Shown: piece by piece, positions 23,847 through 31,597 of the stretch | How the letters are laid out: the number at the start of each line of letters is the position of its first letter | How positions within the stretch are numbered: position 1 is the first letter of the stretch | Assembly: GCF_003323735.1 (NCBI RefSeq) | Contig: NZ_QOIM01000036.1 | Location: 124,001 to 188,000, forward strand | Direction: 5' to 3' | Length of the DNA stretch: 64,000 bases | Origin: Streptomyces reniochalinae | GTDB lineage: Bacteria; Actinomycetota; Actinomycetes; Streptomycetales; Streptomycetaceae | The notes under the pieces: model-generated | The model's database searches: none | What the model saw: the letters and a program-made list of their open reading frames with translations, nothing else | Told to the model about the DNA's origin: nothing | Translations under genes and position numbers: made by a program

Positions 23847-24776
23847 TCAGTCGCTCTGGGCGTCCGACGGCAGCTTGCGGATCTTCATGTCCTTCGCGTC
23901 CTCGGTGCCGAAGCCGTAGTCCAGCAGCTTGGCGGCGTCCTCGTACCGGTCCTTGCTGTTCAGCACGGTGCCGACGAGAGTCTTGCCGTCCCGCTTGCCC
24001 GCGAAGACCAGGCACTCGCCCGCCGCGCTGGTCGTGCCGGTCTTGATGCCGACAACGCCCTTGTACGAGCCGAGGAGTTGGTTGGTGTTGGTCCAGGTGT
24101 AGTAGCGGGTGCGCCCGTTGGCTGCCGGCGCCTCGCCCTTGTACTCCTTGGTCTTGACGATCTCGCGGAACGTGTCGTTCTGCATGGCGTGCTGGGCGAG
24201 CTTCGCCAGATCCTTCGGAGTGCTGGAGTCGCCGCCCGTGCCGTCGAAGGTGTCGAACTTCGTCTTGCCGAGGTTGAGCTTGTGGCCCTTCGCGTTCATG
24301 TCGACGACGAACGACTGCACGCGCTGCGCCCTGGTGGCGCCCTGCCCGAAGGTGTCAGCGAGGGCGTAGGCGGCGTCGGCGCCCGACGGCAGCAGGGCTG
24401 CGTACAGGAGCTGACGGACGGTGAGCTTGTCACCGGTCTGGAGATCCGCCGTGCTGGCGTGCTGCTCGGCGACGTAGTCGCGGTAGGCCTGCGCAACGGG
24501 AACCTTGCGGTCCAGATCGATGTTCTTGTTGTCGAGGATCATGGTTGCGACCATGATCTTCACCGTGCTGGCCATGGCGCGGTCGTCGTTCACGTTCTTG
24601 CCGTAGAGCGACTCGCCCTTGTCGTCGATCAGGGACGCGCCCTTGGCCGTGAGCTTGGGCGGTGGCGTGTCGGAGGCGCTCGATATGGTGCCCCAGGCGA
24701 CGAGCGGGGTGGCCGCGAGAACTGCGCCGCCGGCGACTGCGGCGACCGTCTTGCGTTTGGTCAGGAGTCTTGCCAT
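23847..24776 (-). CDS. D-alanyl-D-alanine carboxypeptidase (S11/PBP5-like)
   Basis: 309 residues from the ATG at 24774-24776. A basic start and hydrophobic stretch (MARLLTKRKTVAAVAGGAVL) form a signal peptide or anchor. The three penicillin-binding motifs are present: STVK with the nucleophilic Ser, an SGA-type second motif in LPSGADAAYALAD, and KTGT in VGIKTGTTSAAGE. It trims the terminal D-Ala from peptidoglycan stem peptides outside the membrane. The C-terminal PBP5 anchor domain is absent, common in actinomycete members. A stem-loop lies in its 5' untranslated region. Confidence 0.92.
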   Translation of the reverse strand: MARLLTKRKTVAAVAGGAVLAATPLVAWGTISSASDTPPPKLTAKGASLIDDKGESLYGKNVNDDRAMASTVKIMVATMILDNKNIDLDRKVPVAQAYRDYVAEQHASTADLQTGDKLTVRQLLYAALLPSGADAAYALADTFGQGATRAQRVQSFVVDMNAKGHKLNLGKTKFDTFDGTGGDSSTPKDLAKLAQHAMQNDTFREIVKTKEYKGEAPAANGRTRYYTWTNTNQLLGSYKGVVGIKTGTTSAAGECLVFAGKRDGKTLVGTVLNSKDRYEDAAKLLDYGFGTEDAKDMKIRKLPSDAQSD

Positions 24777-25380
24777 GGAGAAATACTCCGTCGGACGTGT
24801 GGTGGAACTGTGGTCAATTGGACGCGAGCCCGGGCACCCTGTGTCTCGGGTCCGGGCTCGCGACGCCCGACCCGTGGGGCACAGGTGCCCCCGTGATGCT
24901 CGTGTCGGACATCCGCGTTGATGACCGGTCCCACGGAAAAGTTCACGGTGACGCGGTAAATTTTTTGCGTGCCCAGGGTCGGGTTCGGCGAGCCCCGTAG
25001 GACCTGCGCGGGCCGGACTCTGTGGGCATCGGGGGTCTCCCATGCCATCGTGTCGACCTCGTGAGCGTGCCGAGTGAGAGACGGGAAAACCCGGCCCCGT
25101 GACCCCTCCCGCACGTGGGGCAGCACTGAGACTGTTCGGCTACGCCGACGTTGGTGAGCGTCGAGGATCTTCTCGATTCGCTGATCAACCAGTTGTCACA
25201 GTAACCGATGATCAACCGTTCAAGGAATTCGGGCCGGGTCGCCCGCGCGGCCGGCCGTGAGCCGTACACCTGGGGGGCGACCTCCAGGCACCCGGGTCCC
25301 ACCCACGAGGTATTGACGGCGCGACACGCTCTGGATGAGGTTGGGCCTCCCCACAACGTGCCCCCACAGGAGGTCGGTTC
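24777..25380. other. Divergent promoter region without genes
   Basis: 600 bases between the leftward carboxypeptidase and the rightward DUF3048 gene. It contains a strong hairpin at 24823-24862, an A/T-rich patch near 24957-24968, and the repeated TGATCAACC near 25180-25220. No ORF has a ribosome site and a recognisable product. Confidence 0.5.
24823..24862 (-). promoter_or_regulatory. 5'-UTR hairpin of carboxypeptidase gene
   Basis: An 11-base stem (CGCGAGCCCGG at 24823-24833 with its complement at 24852-24862), extended by an inner ACCC/GGGT pair. It lies 46 bases upstream of the carboxypeptidase start. It may be an attenuator, an RNA-stability element or an upstream terminator. Confidence 0.45.
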
Positions 25381-26421
25381 ATGGCCGACAGCTTCACCGC
25401 ACAGGACCCCGCGCCCGGCCCGGAAAGGTCCCGGATCACGAAGAGGGCGTCGCGAGCCCGCGGCCGACGGCTCCGCGTGGTCGCCGCGCTCACCGTTGTC
25501 GGAGGGCTGACAGGGACGGTCACCTCGTCCGCCTCGTTCGCCGCCGACGACGGCGCCCCTACCTCTCCGAAGCGGCAGGAAGCCGCCTTCACCTCGCCCT
25601 TCACGGGGCTTCCCGCCGAGAAGAACCCCGTGCTCGCGGTGAAGATCGACAATCACAAGGACGCGCGTCCGCAGACGGCGCTGGAGGACGCCGACATCGT
25701 CGGCGTGGAGAAGGTCGAGGGCGGGCTGGGACGGCTGTTCGCCATCTACTCCAGCCACTACCCCGAGTCCCTGGGCCCGGTGCGCAGCGCGCGTGAGTAC
25801 AACGTCGAGCAGATGCGCATGTTCCAGCGGCCCGCGCTCGCCTACTCGGGCGCGCGTGCAGGGGTCGTGGACAAGATCAAGGAGTCGCCTCTGTACGGCG
25901 TCTCGCACGACGACCACCCCGACGCCTACGAGCGCGGCGGGGACCACGAGCCTCCACACAACCTCTACGGTCACCCCGACAAGCTCCTCGCCAAGGCGCA
26001 GGGAGCGAGCGAGGCCGACGACATCGGCTTCCGCTTCGGTGCGGAACCCGGCGGCGGTACGCCCACCGATGGGCGGACGGTCGACTACGGCTCGTCCAGC
26101 GTCTCCTTCGACTGGTCGTCCGAGGAGGACCGCTGGCTGGCCTCCTTCGACGGTGAACCGGCCAAGGGCACGTCAGGGAAGCTGCTCGGCGGCAAGACCG
26201 TGATCATCCAGAAGACGGACATGCCCCCGGACTCCAGCGGCGAGACGCCGTACATTGAGACCGTGGGAAGTGGTGAGGCGACCGTCCTGCGCGACGGCAA
26301 GGCGTTCGAGACCAAGTGGCAGCGCAAGAGCGCGACGGGAGACACCACCTACACGCTCTCGAACGGCAAGCGCATGCCCTTCGACCCCGGGCAGGTCTGG
26401 CTCGTCTACCAGGAGCGCTGA
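25381..26421 (+). CDS. DUF3048 (YerB-like) secreted protein
   Basis: 346 residues; the ATG follows CAGGAGG closely. A long basic N-region and a hydrophobic segment (LRVVAALTVVGGLTGTVTSS) ending near SFAAD suggest export. The body has DUF3048 hallmarks: LAVKIDNHKDARPQTALEDA, VEKVEGGLGRLFAIY and LGPVRSAREYNVEQM. The function is unknown; the fold suggests ligand or wall binding. There is no lipobox cysteine, although many homologues are lipoproteins. Its 3' end converges on the CGNR gene with a 22-base gap. Confidence 0.9.
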   Translation: MADSFTAQDPAPGPERSRITKRASRARGRRLRVVAALTVVGGLTGTVTSSASFAADDGAPTSPKRQEAAFTSPFTGLPAEKNPVLAVKIDNHKDARPQTALEDADIVGVEKVEGGLGRLFAIYSSHYPESLGPVRSAREYNVEQMRMFQRPALAYSGARAGVVDKIKESPLYGVSHDDHPDAYERGGDHEPPHNLYGHPDKLLAKAQGASEADDIGFRFGAEPGGGTPTDGRTVDYGSSSVSFDWSSEEDRWLASFDGEPAKGTSGKLLGGKTVIIQKTDMPPDSSGETPYIETVGSGEATVLRDGKAFETKWQRKSATGDTTYTLSNGKRMPFDPGQVWLVYQER

Positions 26422-26443
26422 CACCTCAGCCGGAGCCGCCTCA

Positions 26444-26998
26444 TCACCGCAGCTCTTCGACGGCGGCGGTCCGTCTGCGAGTCCGGTACGCCGCGGCCTT
26501 GACGCGGTTGCCGCACTCGTCCATCCCGCACCACGTGCGCCGGGCACCCCGGGAGCGGTCGAGATAGATACGGGTGCAGTCCGCGCGACCACACTCCTTG
26601 ACGCGGGCGTGGGGATCGGCGAGCAGGGCGATACCGCTTCTGGCTATGTGCGAGAGCGCCGCGACGAGGTCTCCCGAGATGCGCAGCCCCGCGTCGCTGA
26701 GCTCGACCGTGGGAAGCGGCCCGGCGGCCGCGGCGTTGACGATCTCGAGGTCTCCCCGGCCGAAGGGCCGCCCCCGTACCCGGTCGAGCGCCAGGCGGTA
26801 GAGGGCCTCTCGCAGTGCCAGCGCGGACTCGAAGGCCGCGGAGTCGACGGCGACAAGGTCGGGTAGCTCGTCGCACCGGGCCACCCACCGTTCGAGGTCC
26901 GCGGGCGTGGCCAGCGCGTCGATGGGATCGCTGCGACGAGACACCACGGTGCCGGCGAGGTCCAGGGCCGGGTTGCCGCTCACGAACGCGAAATACAC
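26444..26998 (-). CDS. CGNR zinc-finger (ABATE domain) regulator
   Basis: 184 residues from a GTG at 26996-26998, chosen because homologues begin close to this YFAFVSGNPALDLAGT segment. An N-terminal ABATE (stress-sensing-like) domain precedes a C-terminal zinc finger with CGRADCTRIYLD and the signature CGMDECGNRVKAAAYR. Such proteins are thought to be DNA-binding regulators. The start codon abuts a 21-base palindromic element and no Shine-Dalgarno is evident, so the mRNA may be leaderless. It is divergent from the HAD hydrolase and may control both genes. Confidence 0.85.
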   Translation of the reverse strand: MYFAFVSGNPALDLAGTVVSRRSDPIDALATPADLERWVARCDELPDLVAVDSAAFESALALREALYRLALDRVRGRPFGRGDLEIVNAAAAGPLPTVELSDAGLRISGDLVAALSHIARSGIALLADPHARVKECGRADCTRIYLDRSRGARRTWCGMDECGNRVKAAAYRTRRRTAAVEELR

Positions 26999-27058
26999 GT
27001 CACCATCTTGACCGGTGACGAACCTGACGGCAAGCTCGTCACCGGTTGAACCGGTGAC
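26999..27058. promoter_or_regulatory. Two related 21-bp palindromes between CGNR and HAD genes
   Basis: A perfect palindrome with arms GTCACCGGTT and AACCGGTGAC around one central base lies at 27038-27058. A partly matching copy (GTCACC ... TTGACCGGTGAC) occupies 26999-27019, 39 bases away. Both sit in the 83-base divergent gap and the second touches the CGNR start codon. The layout suggests paired operators; autoregulation by the CGNR protein is inferred. Confidence 0.65.
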
Positions 27059-27081
27059 GCCGTTACACGCGGGGGGAAGCA

Positions 27082-27774
27082 GTGGCCGAGTTGTCCGGCA
27101 TCGAGGTCGTCGTCTTCGACGTCCTCGGAACACTCGTCGACGAACCCGGCGGGCTCCGAGCGGCCCTTCGCGAGGCGGTGCCCGCGGCCGACGACGCGTC
27201 GGCCGACGAGCTGCTCATCTTGTGGCAGCGGCATCGCGAACGCGAGGAGCAGCGCATCGGCCAAGGCGACCGCGCGTACGCCAACACCGGCGTCATCGAC
27301 GCGGAAGCCGCTCAACAGGTGGCCGACCGAGCCGGAATCACCGACCCGGCGGCGATCGCCCGGCTGGCCACGGCTGGCCAGCGCCTGCCTCCCTGGGACG
27401 ACTCCGTCGCCGGACTCGCGCGGCTCGCGCAGCGGCTCCCCGTCCTCGGACTCTCCAACGCCGGCCACACCGCTCTGCTACGCCTCAACGCACACGCCGG
27501 GCTGCGCTGGCACCAGGCCCTGTCCGCCGAAGCCGTCCCGGCCTACAAGCCGTCACCCCAGGTCTACCAACTCGCCGTCGACACCGCCGGCTGCCCACCG
27601 GAGCGCGTCCTCATGGTGGCGGCGCACGCGTGGGATCTGCGAGCCGCCCAGAAGAGCGGAATGCGAACCGCCTACGTTCACCGGCCTTCCGGCGACCCAC
27701 CGAAGCCTTCCGACGCCTTCGACCGACACTTCAACGGACTGGAAGAACTGGCCACAGCGCTGACACGGAGATAG
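27082..27774 (+). CDS. HAD-superfamily hydrolase (haloacid dehalogenase type II-like)
   Basis: 230 residues from a GTG at 27082 behind GGGGGAAG. HAD motifs: VVVFDVLGTLVDE (first Asp nucleophile), LGLSNAGHTALL (second motif Ser/Asn), Lys in AVPAYKPSPQVY, and MVAAHAWDLRAAQKSGMRT (acidic motif, with one Asp visible). The type II haloacid dehalogenase pattern V-F-D-x-x-G-T is present, but the substrate could be phosphate or halide. Divergent from the CGNR gene across paired palindromes, so probably co-regulated. Confidence 0.88.
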   Translation: MAELSGIEVVVFDVLGTLVDEPGGLRAALREAVPAADDASADELLILWQRHREREEQRIGQGDRAYANTGVIDAEAAQQVADRAGITDPAAIARLATAGQRLPPWDDSVAGLARLAQRLPVLGLSNAGHTALLRLNAHAGLRWHQALSAEAVPAYKPSPQVYQLAVDTAGCPPERVLMVAAHAWDLRAAQKSGMRTAYVHRPSGDPPKPSDAFDRHFNGLEELATALTRR

Positions 27775-28225
27775 CCGACGCGCCGGGCACGTTTCCGGTC
27801 GCCGCCGACCTCACGTCCCCTTCCGGTTCCCGCCGGCGTGTACGGCAGAGTCAGCGCCTTCCACCTGAAGGCCGCCGCCCCGCGGCCGGTAGGGACCTGA
27901 TTGTCCGGTGTGCGCGTCGAGCAGGACACCGCGGCGGCTCGTTGGGCGGGGCCGTCGCACTGCGGGTCCTCGCCGACGCCGCGGTCCCGGTACTCTGCCT
28001 TGCGTCTTGCCGAGGCGACAGGGGAGCGGGCCGAGCTCCTGCCGATCCCCCGGGCTGGCCCATCCGCTCGCCGAGGAACCCGGTATCGAGCCCGCACCAC
28101 AGCTGCCGTCGGCCCGCGAGGTGGACGCCGGCCTGACCTCATGGTTCCGCCGCAGGCACGCACGCGTTCCGGCAGATCACGCCAGGGAACCCCGGTCATA
28201 ATCCGCCGGACGGAACGTAGCCCCT
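27775..28225. other. Non-coding region, no gene recognised
   Basis: 450 bases between the HAD gene and the convergent alpha/beta hydrolase gene. Frames here show no ribosome site or consistent product; a segment near 27940-27990 (GGSLGGAVALRVLADAAVPV) looks protein-like but is too short to assign. It may be decayed coding DNA. Confidence 0.4.
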
Positions 28226-29203
28226 CTACCCTGCGAGTGTGTTCAGGACGTCCGCAACCGGGGTGGGGTCCAGAGGGCCGACGTGTGACGCGCCGGGGAA
28301 ATCGTGCACGTGGAAGCTGTTGCCGGGGGTGGACGCGTCGGCTTCCGCGATCATTCTGTCCTGGAGCGCGGTGGCGATCGTACGGTCCCTGCCGAAGCGC
28401 AGGTACGTGCGGGGAATACGTCCCCAGCGGCTCGCCCGGCCGACCGCTCGGCCCGCATAGGCGGCGACGGGCTCGTCGGTCTGCATGCCGGCCAGTATCC
28501 GGCGGAAGCCGGCGTCGGGGTAGTCCGCGCAGATCATCTCCTTCAGGAGGGCCAACTCACCGCTGACGCCCGTACGGAAGTTCAGCCGCAATACCCCGAG
28601 CCGGTCCGGATCACCCACCGTCAGCTCCACCGGGCTGACGGCGTCCGCGTTCTCGGGTGCCGCCGTGCAGGCGTCCGCCGTGGGCAGGACGCGGCTGGGA
28701 CAGAAGGCCGCCATGTAGCAGATGTGGTGAAGCAGGTGCGGGACGGCGTCGCCGACACGGCTGACCGACACGCCACCCAGGCTGTGCCCGACCAGCACCA
28801 CCGGGCCGTTCCGTGCGGCCTGCCGCACGATGCCCGTGACGCGCGCCTCGTAGTCGTCCAGCCCGAGGCCCTTCAGCGGGGAAGGCTCGACCGCCATCGC
28901 TGTGAGGTCCTGCCGCTGGTACGACTCCGCCACGAAAGCCTCCGCGCCGTGCCGCGGCTGGTCCACCATGACGACGCGGTGGCCGCGCAGCACCAGCTCC
29001 CGCGCGATCGGCATCCAGAACGCGCCGGCGCTGTGGGTACCGTGCACCAGCACGTAAGTTCCGGGCCCGCGACGCGGGTGCGCCGCGGCCGGCGAGGTTC
29101 CGAGCCCGGTGGCCAGCGCCGCGCCCCCCACCGCGAGTCCCAGCCCCCGCAGCGCCGTCCGCCGGGTGGCACCTTCTTGTTCCGCGTTCGTGTCATCCCT
29201 CAT
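28226..29203 (-). CDS. Exported alpha/beta hydrolase
   Basis: 325 residues from the ATG at 29201-29203. A twin-arginine-like start (ATRRTALRGLGLAVGGAALA) ending near SPAAAH suggests Tat export. The fold shows TYVLVHGTHSAGAFW (oxyanion loop), the nucleophile elbow in VLVGHSLGGVSV and a C-terminal catalytic His in FPGASHVGPLDP. It resembles salicylate-esterase-like (EstA-type) plant and actinomycete hydrolases; the substrate is unknown. TAGCGT lies seven bases before the ATG with no ribosome site, so the transcript may be leaderless. Confidence 0.85.
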   Translation of the reverse strand: MRDDTNAEQEGATRRTALRGLGLAVGGAALATGLGTSPAAAHPRRGPGTYVLVHGTHSAGAFWMPIARELVLRGHRVVMVDQPRHGAEAFVAESYQRQDLTAMAVEPSPLKGLGLDDYEARVTGIVRQAARNGPVVLVGHSLGGVSVSRVGDAVPHLLHHICYMAAFCPSRVLPTADACTAAPENADAVSPVELTVGDPDRLGVLRLNFRTGVSGELALLKEMICADYPDAGFRRILAGMQTDEPVAAYAGRAVGRASRWGRIPRTYLRFGRDRTIATALQDRMIAEADASTPGNSFHVHDFPGASHVGPLDPTPVADVLNTLAG

Positions 29204-29307
29204 GAACACAACGCTATGGACGGCCCGTTCGGCCCACCAGCGGTCCAGCACCCCCACAGGGGTGGACCCAGAACCACCTTCCGTGCGGCTCGCGGGGCCC
29301 GCGCACC

Positions 29308-29340
29308 GTGGGCGTCACCCCCTTAGCCGGTGACGCCCAC
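29308..29340. promoter_or_regulatory. 12-bp inverted repeat in divergent intergenic region
   Basis: GTGGGCGTCACC (29308-29319) pairs with GGTGACGCCCAC (29329-29340) around nine bases. It lies between the divergent alpha/beta hydrolase and ArsR genes, where a terminator is not expected. It may be an operator or a leftover terminator of a lost gene. Confidence 0.5.
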
Positions 29341-29395
29341 ACGCACCCGGTGGTCCGCATGGCGAGCGCTCCGGCCGCCGCTTCCGCCGTCGATT

Positions 29396-29421
29396 GATAG
29401 GCAAGTCGTAACTTGCCTATC
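29396..29421. promoter_or_regulatory. ArsR operator, 11-4-11 palindrome
   Basis: GATAGGCAAGT (29396-29406) and ACTTGCCTATC (29411-29421) form a perfect inverted repeat with a four-base spacer, ending nine bases before the ArsR start codon. This is the usual position for autorepression by ArsR/SmtB proteins. Confidence 0.8.
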
Positions 29422-29430
29422 GTGTGGGGC

Positions 29431-29724
29431 ATGGCGGATGATGTCTTCAAGGCGCTGGCCGACCCCACCCGTCGGCACATCCTTGACGAGCTGACGGAGC
29501 GGGACGGCCAGACCCTGTTCGAGATCTGCGCACGGTTGGTGACCAAACACGGTCTCGGGCTGTCCCGCCAGGCGATCAGCCAGCATCTGGCCGTACTGGA
29601 ATCCGCGGGCCTGGTCCACCCGCGGCGGCAGGGCCGCTACAAGTTCCACGACCTGAACACCGAACCCCTTGAGTGCATCGTCACCCGATGGCTCAGGCCC
29701 GATGCACCCGGAGAGCACCCATGA
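29431..29724 (+). CDS. ArsR family transcriptional regulator
   Basis: 97 residues starting MADDVFKALADPTRRHILDE, a typical ArsR helix, with the recognition helix in LSRQAISQHLAVLESAGL and a wing (VHPRRQGRYKFHDL). No metal-binding cysteine pair is evident, so it is probably of the non-metal class that accompanies VOC or SRPBCC genes. It overlaps the following VOC frame by four bases (ATGA) and probably represses both through the palindrome upstream. Confidence 0.92.
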   Translation: MADDVFKALADPTRRHILDELTERDGQTLFEICARLVTKHGLGLSRQAISQHLAVLESAGLVHPRRQGRYKFHDLNTEPLECIVTRWLRPDAPGEHP

Positions 29725-30107
29725 AGATTCACCTCACCAGCGTCTTCGTCGATGGCCAGGAGCAGGCCCTGCGCTTCTACACCGAGGTGCTGGGTTTCGT
29801 GACGAAGCACGACGTTCCGATGGGTTCCGACCGGTAGCTGACGGTGGTCTCGCCGGAGGACCCCGACGGGACCGAGCTGCTGCTCGAACCGTCCGGCCAC
29901 CCCGCGGTCCAGCCGTACAAGTCGGCGCTGGTCCAAGACGGCATCCCCGCCGCGTCCTTCGCCGTGGACGACGTACGAGCGGAGTGCGAGCGGCTGCGCG
30001 GGCTCGGCGTGCGCTTCACCCAGGAGCCGCTGGAGAGGGGCGGGGTCACCACGGCGGTCCTGGACGACACCGTCGGCAACCTGGTCCAGATCGTGCACAG
30101 CACGTGA
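29721..30107 (+). pseudogene. VOC family protein interrupted by an amber codon
   Basis: The frame starting at the ATG coupled to ArsR encodes a glyoxalase/bleomycin-resistance-like protein: KIHLTSVFVDGQEQALRFYT at the N-terminus and ELLLEPSGHPAVQPYK with GIPAASFAVDDV later. Codon 39 (29835-29837) is TAG in an otherwise intact 128-codon frame. Relatives have Trp at this point (GSDRWLTVVSPEDPDG from memory), so TGG to TAG is the simplest cause. The rest is undamaged, suggesting a recent mutation, a sequencing error or suppression. Distal reinitiation at 29844 (GTG) is possible but would remove the first beta-alpha-beta unit. Confidence 0.8.
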
Positions 30108-30266
30108 GTTCCGCGCGCCCAGCCGTTCACCCGAAGAGGGCCAACGGCACCGCTCCCGACGGCCAGACCTTGCCGAGGCCCCGACACCCCCGGGGGGGCG
30201 GAGGCGCGCCGGGGGCCGAGGCCATCGGCACGGTTGCCTGCCACAGCGCCGGCCGAGATCGAGGTG

Positions 30267-30896
30267 TTAGCCCAGGTCGAGAGCGAAGTCGGTCACATAC
30301 CAGGCATCGTCGATCTTGGAGGACGTCATCTTGACGTCCAGCTGCCCTGCTTTCACGCCGGACGAGTTGGACAGGATCACCTTGTCGAGAGGCTTTCCGT
30401 CGATGGTGACCTTGTCAGCGGGGACCACCGCCTTGCCACCGGTGGCCGGGGTCTTGGCGACCTCCACCTGGGGGTCGCTCGGCGGCGGCTTGGGCGAGAA
30501 CGACGCGCGGAACCTTCCGAGGTTCTCCCGCATCTTGCGCACCTTGGGGTCGTCGCTGTCGCACCTCGACGGGGAGCCGACCTGAGCGGGTGAGGAGCCG
30601 GAGGCCGGCTCCGCCATCACCAGGCAAGCCTTCTTCGGCTGCCCCTTGACGATCGCTGTGACCCACGCGGCGACGGCCCCCTCCGCCGAGGACTGACGGG
30701 TGTTCGAGGGAGGCGGCGTCGACGAATCGTCCTTCTTCCCCTCCGTGGGCCGGTCGGCTGACGAACTGTCCGCAGCAGGCTTCTTCTCACCGGAGTCCGA
30801 GTCGCTCGAACACCCGGTGACGCCCAGGACCATCGCCGCCAGCGCGGCGCCGGCTATCCAACCGACGGGCCTCTTCCGGTAACTGTCTGCCTTCAT
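30267..30896 (-). CDS. Putative lipoprotein of unknown function
   Basis: 209 residues from the ATG at 30894-30896, behind AAAGGA. A basic start, hydrophobic core and lipobox VTGC at about residues 26-29 (AAMVLGVTGCSSDSDSGEKK) indicate a surface lipoprotein. A Ser/Lys/Asp-rich linker precedes a globular domain with SSAEGAVAAWVTAIVKGQPK and two cysteines (KKACLVMAEP, SRCDSDD). The end (SSKIDDAWYVTDFALDLG) resembles nuclear-transport-factor-2-like accessory domains. Family not identified. It is divergent from the THN synthase gene across about 700 bases. Confidence 0.75.
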   Translation of the reverse strand: MKADSYRKRPVGWIAGAALAAMVLGVTGCSSDSDSGEKKPAADSSSADRPTEGKKDDSSTPPPSNTRQSSAEGAVAAWVTAIVKGQPKKACLVMAEPASGSSPAQVGSPSRCDSDDPKVRKMRENLGRFRASFSPKPPPSDPQVEVAKTPATGGKAVVPADKVTIDGKPLDKVILSNSSGVKAGQLDVKMTSSKIDDAWYVTDFALDLG

Positions 30897-31597
30897 CTCG
30901 GCAATCCTTTTCCTGTGCGTCATGTGCTTCGTATGCGGCGGTGCGCCCCCGAAGCCTCTTCGGCCGAGACACCACACCGGACATGCAAACGGGCTGAACG
31001 ACGAAACGGTTTCATGTCCAGGTCATGTCCGCCCGCGCAGGTCCAGCCGTGCGCGGTGCGCCTCTACCCCGCGCCCACGGCTTCATGGGGCGAACCGTCA
31101 TGTGACCTGAGTCACTCAAGGGTGCTCTTGTCGTCGGCGCATCCGGCGTGTCACGATTTCCGCACGCCTTCCCTGCCCGAAAACAGCCGCGAGGCAGTGG
31201 ATCGCCCCTCGGCCGCCGGTCTTTGCCGGCGAAGCGAGTGCCTGTGATCCCCAGCAGTCGGCTGCACCGTACGAGCAGTTGAAGTCCCTTCCCCCGAAGG
31301 GCAGGCGCAAGTCCCCGCCGACGTTCTCTGTCGGGCCGGGCGTTGCCACGAACGCTTCCTCCCGCTGTCGGGCCGACCAGGGCCCACCAAGCCGGCCCGT
31401 CGGTCTGGTGGGCCTACCTGGAGGTCTGCCTGCGTGGAGGCTGTCGGCCTGCCCGCCTCCACACGGCGGGCATGTCAGGACCTCCGACGCGGCCGTCCCT
31501 CAGCACCACGTGCCCAAGACGGCGGGCGAAACGCTCTGCGACCAGCGCAATGCCTCCCTGCCCTTCACCAGAGACCCTGAGGAAGTGGATCCCGGAT
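30897..31597. other. Divergent regulatory region upstream of THN synthase
   Basis: 700 bases without a convincing gene; the long frame entering the THN synthase from 31343 has no ribosome site and no recognisable product before the RppA-like start. It contains a heptamer direct repeat (31012-31029) with SARP-box geometry and a small palindrome GTGAC-4-GTCAC (31102-31115). It should carry the promoters of the lipoprotein gene and the meroterpenoid operon. Confidence 0.55.
31012..31029. promoter_or_regulatory. Candidate SARP box: TCATGTC repeated at 11-bp spacing
   Basis: TCATGTC occurs at 31012-31018 and 31023-31029, separated by four bases, giving the heptamer-plus-four direct repeat used by SARP activators. 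A looser copy (TCATGTG) is at 31098-31104. Two SARP-domain regulators are encoded downstream at 50098-53808. Binding is inference; the distance to the THN synthase start (about 570 bases) is large. Confidence 0.45.

Noticed and set aside
31343..31597. The upstream extension of the THN synthase frame
   Set aside because: The RppA-like N-terminus begins at 31598 and that start gives the RppA catalytic numbering (Cys138, His270, Asn303); the extension is not protein-like.
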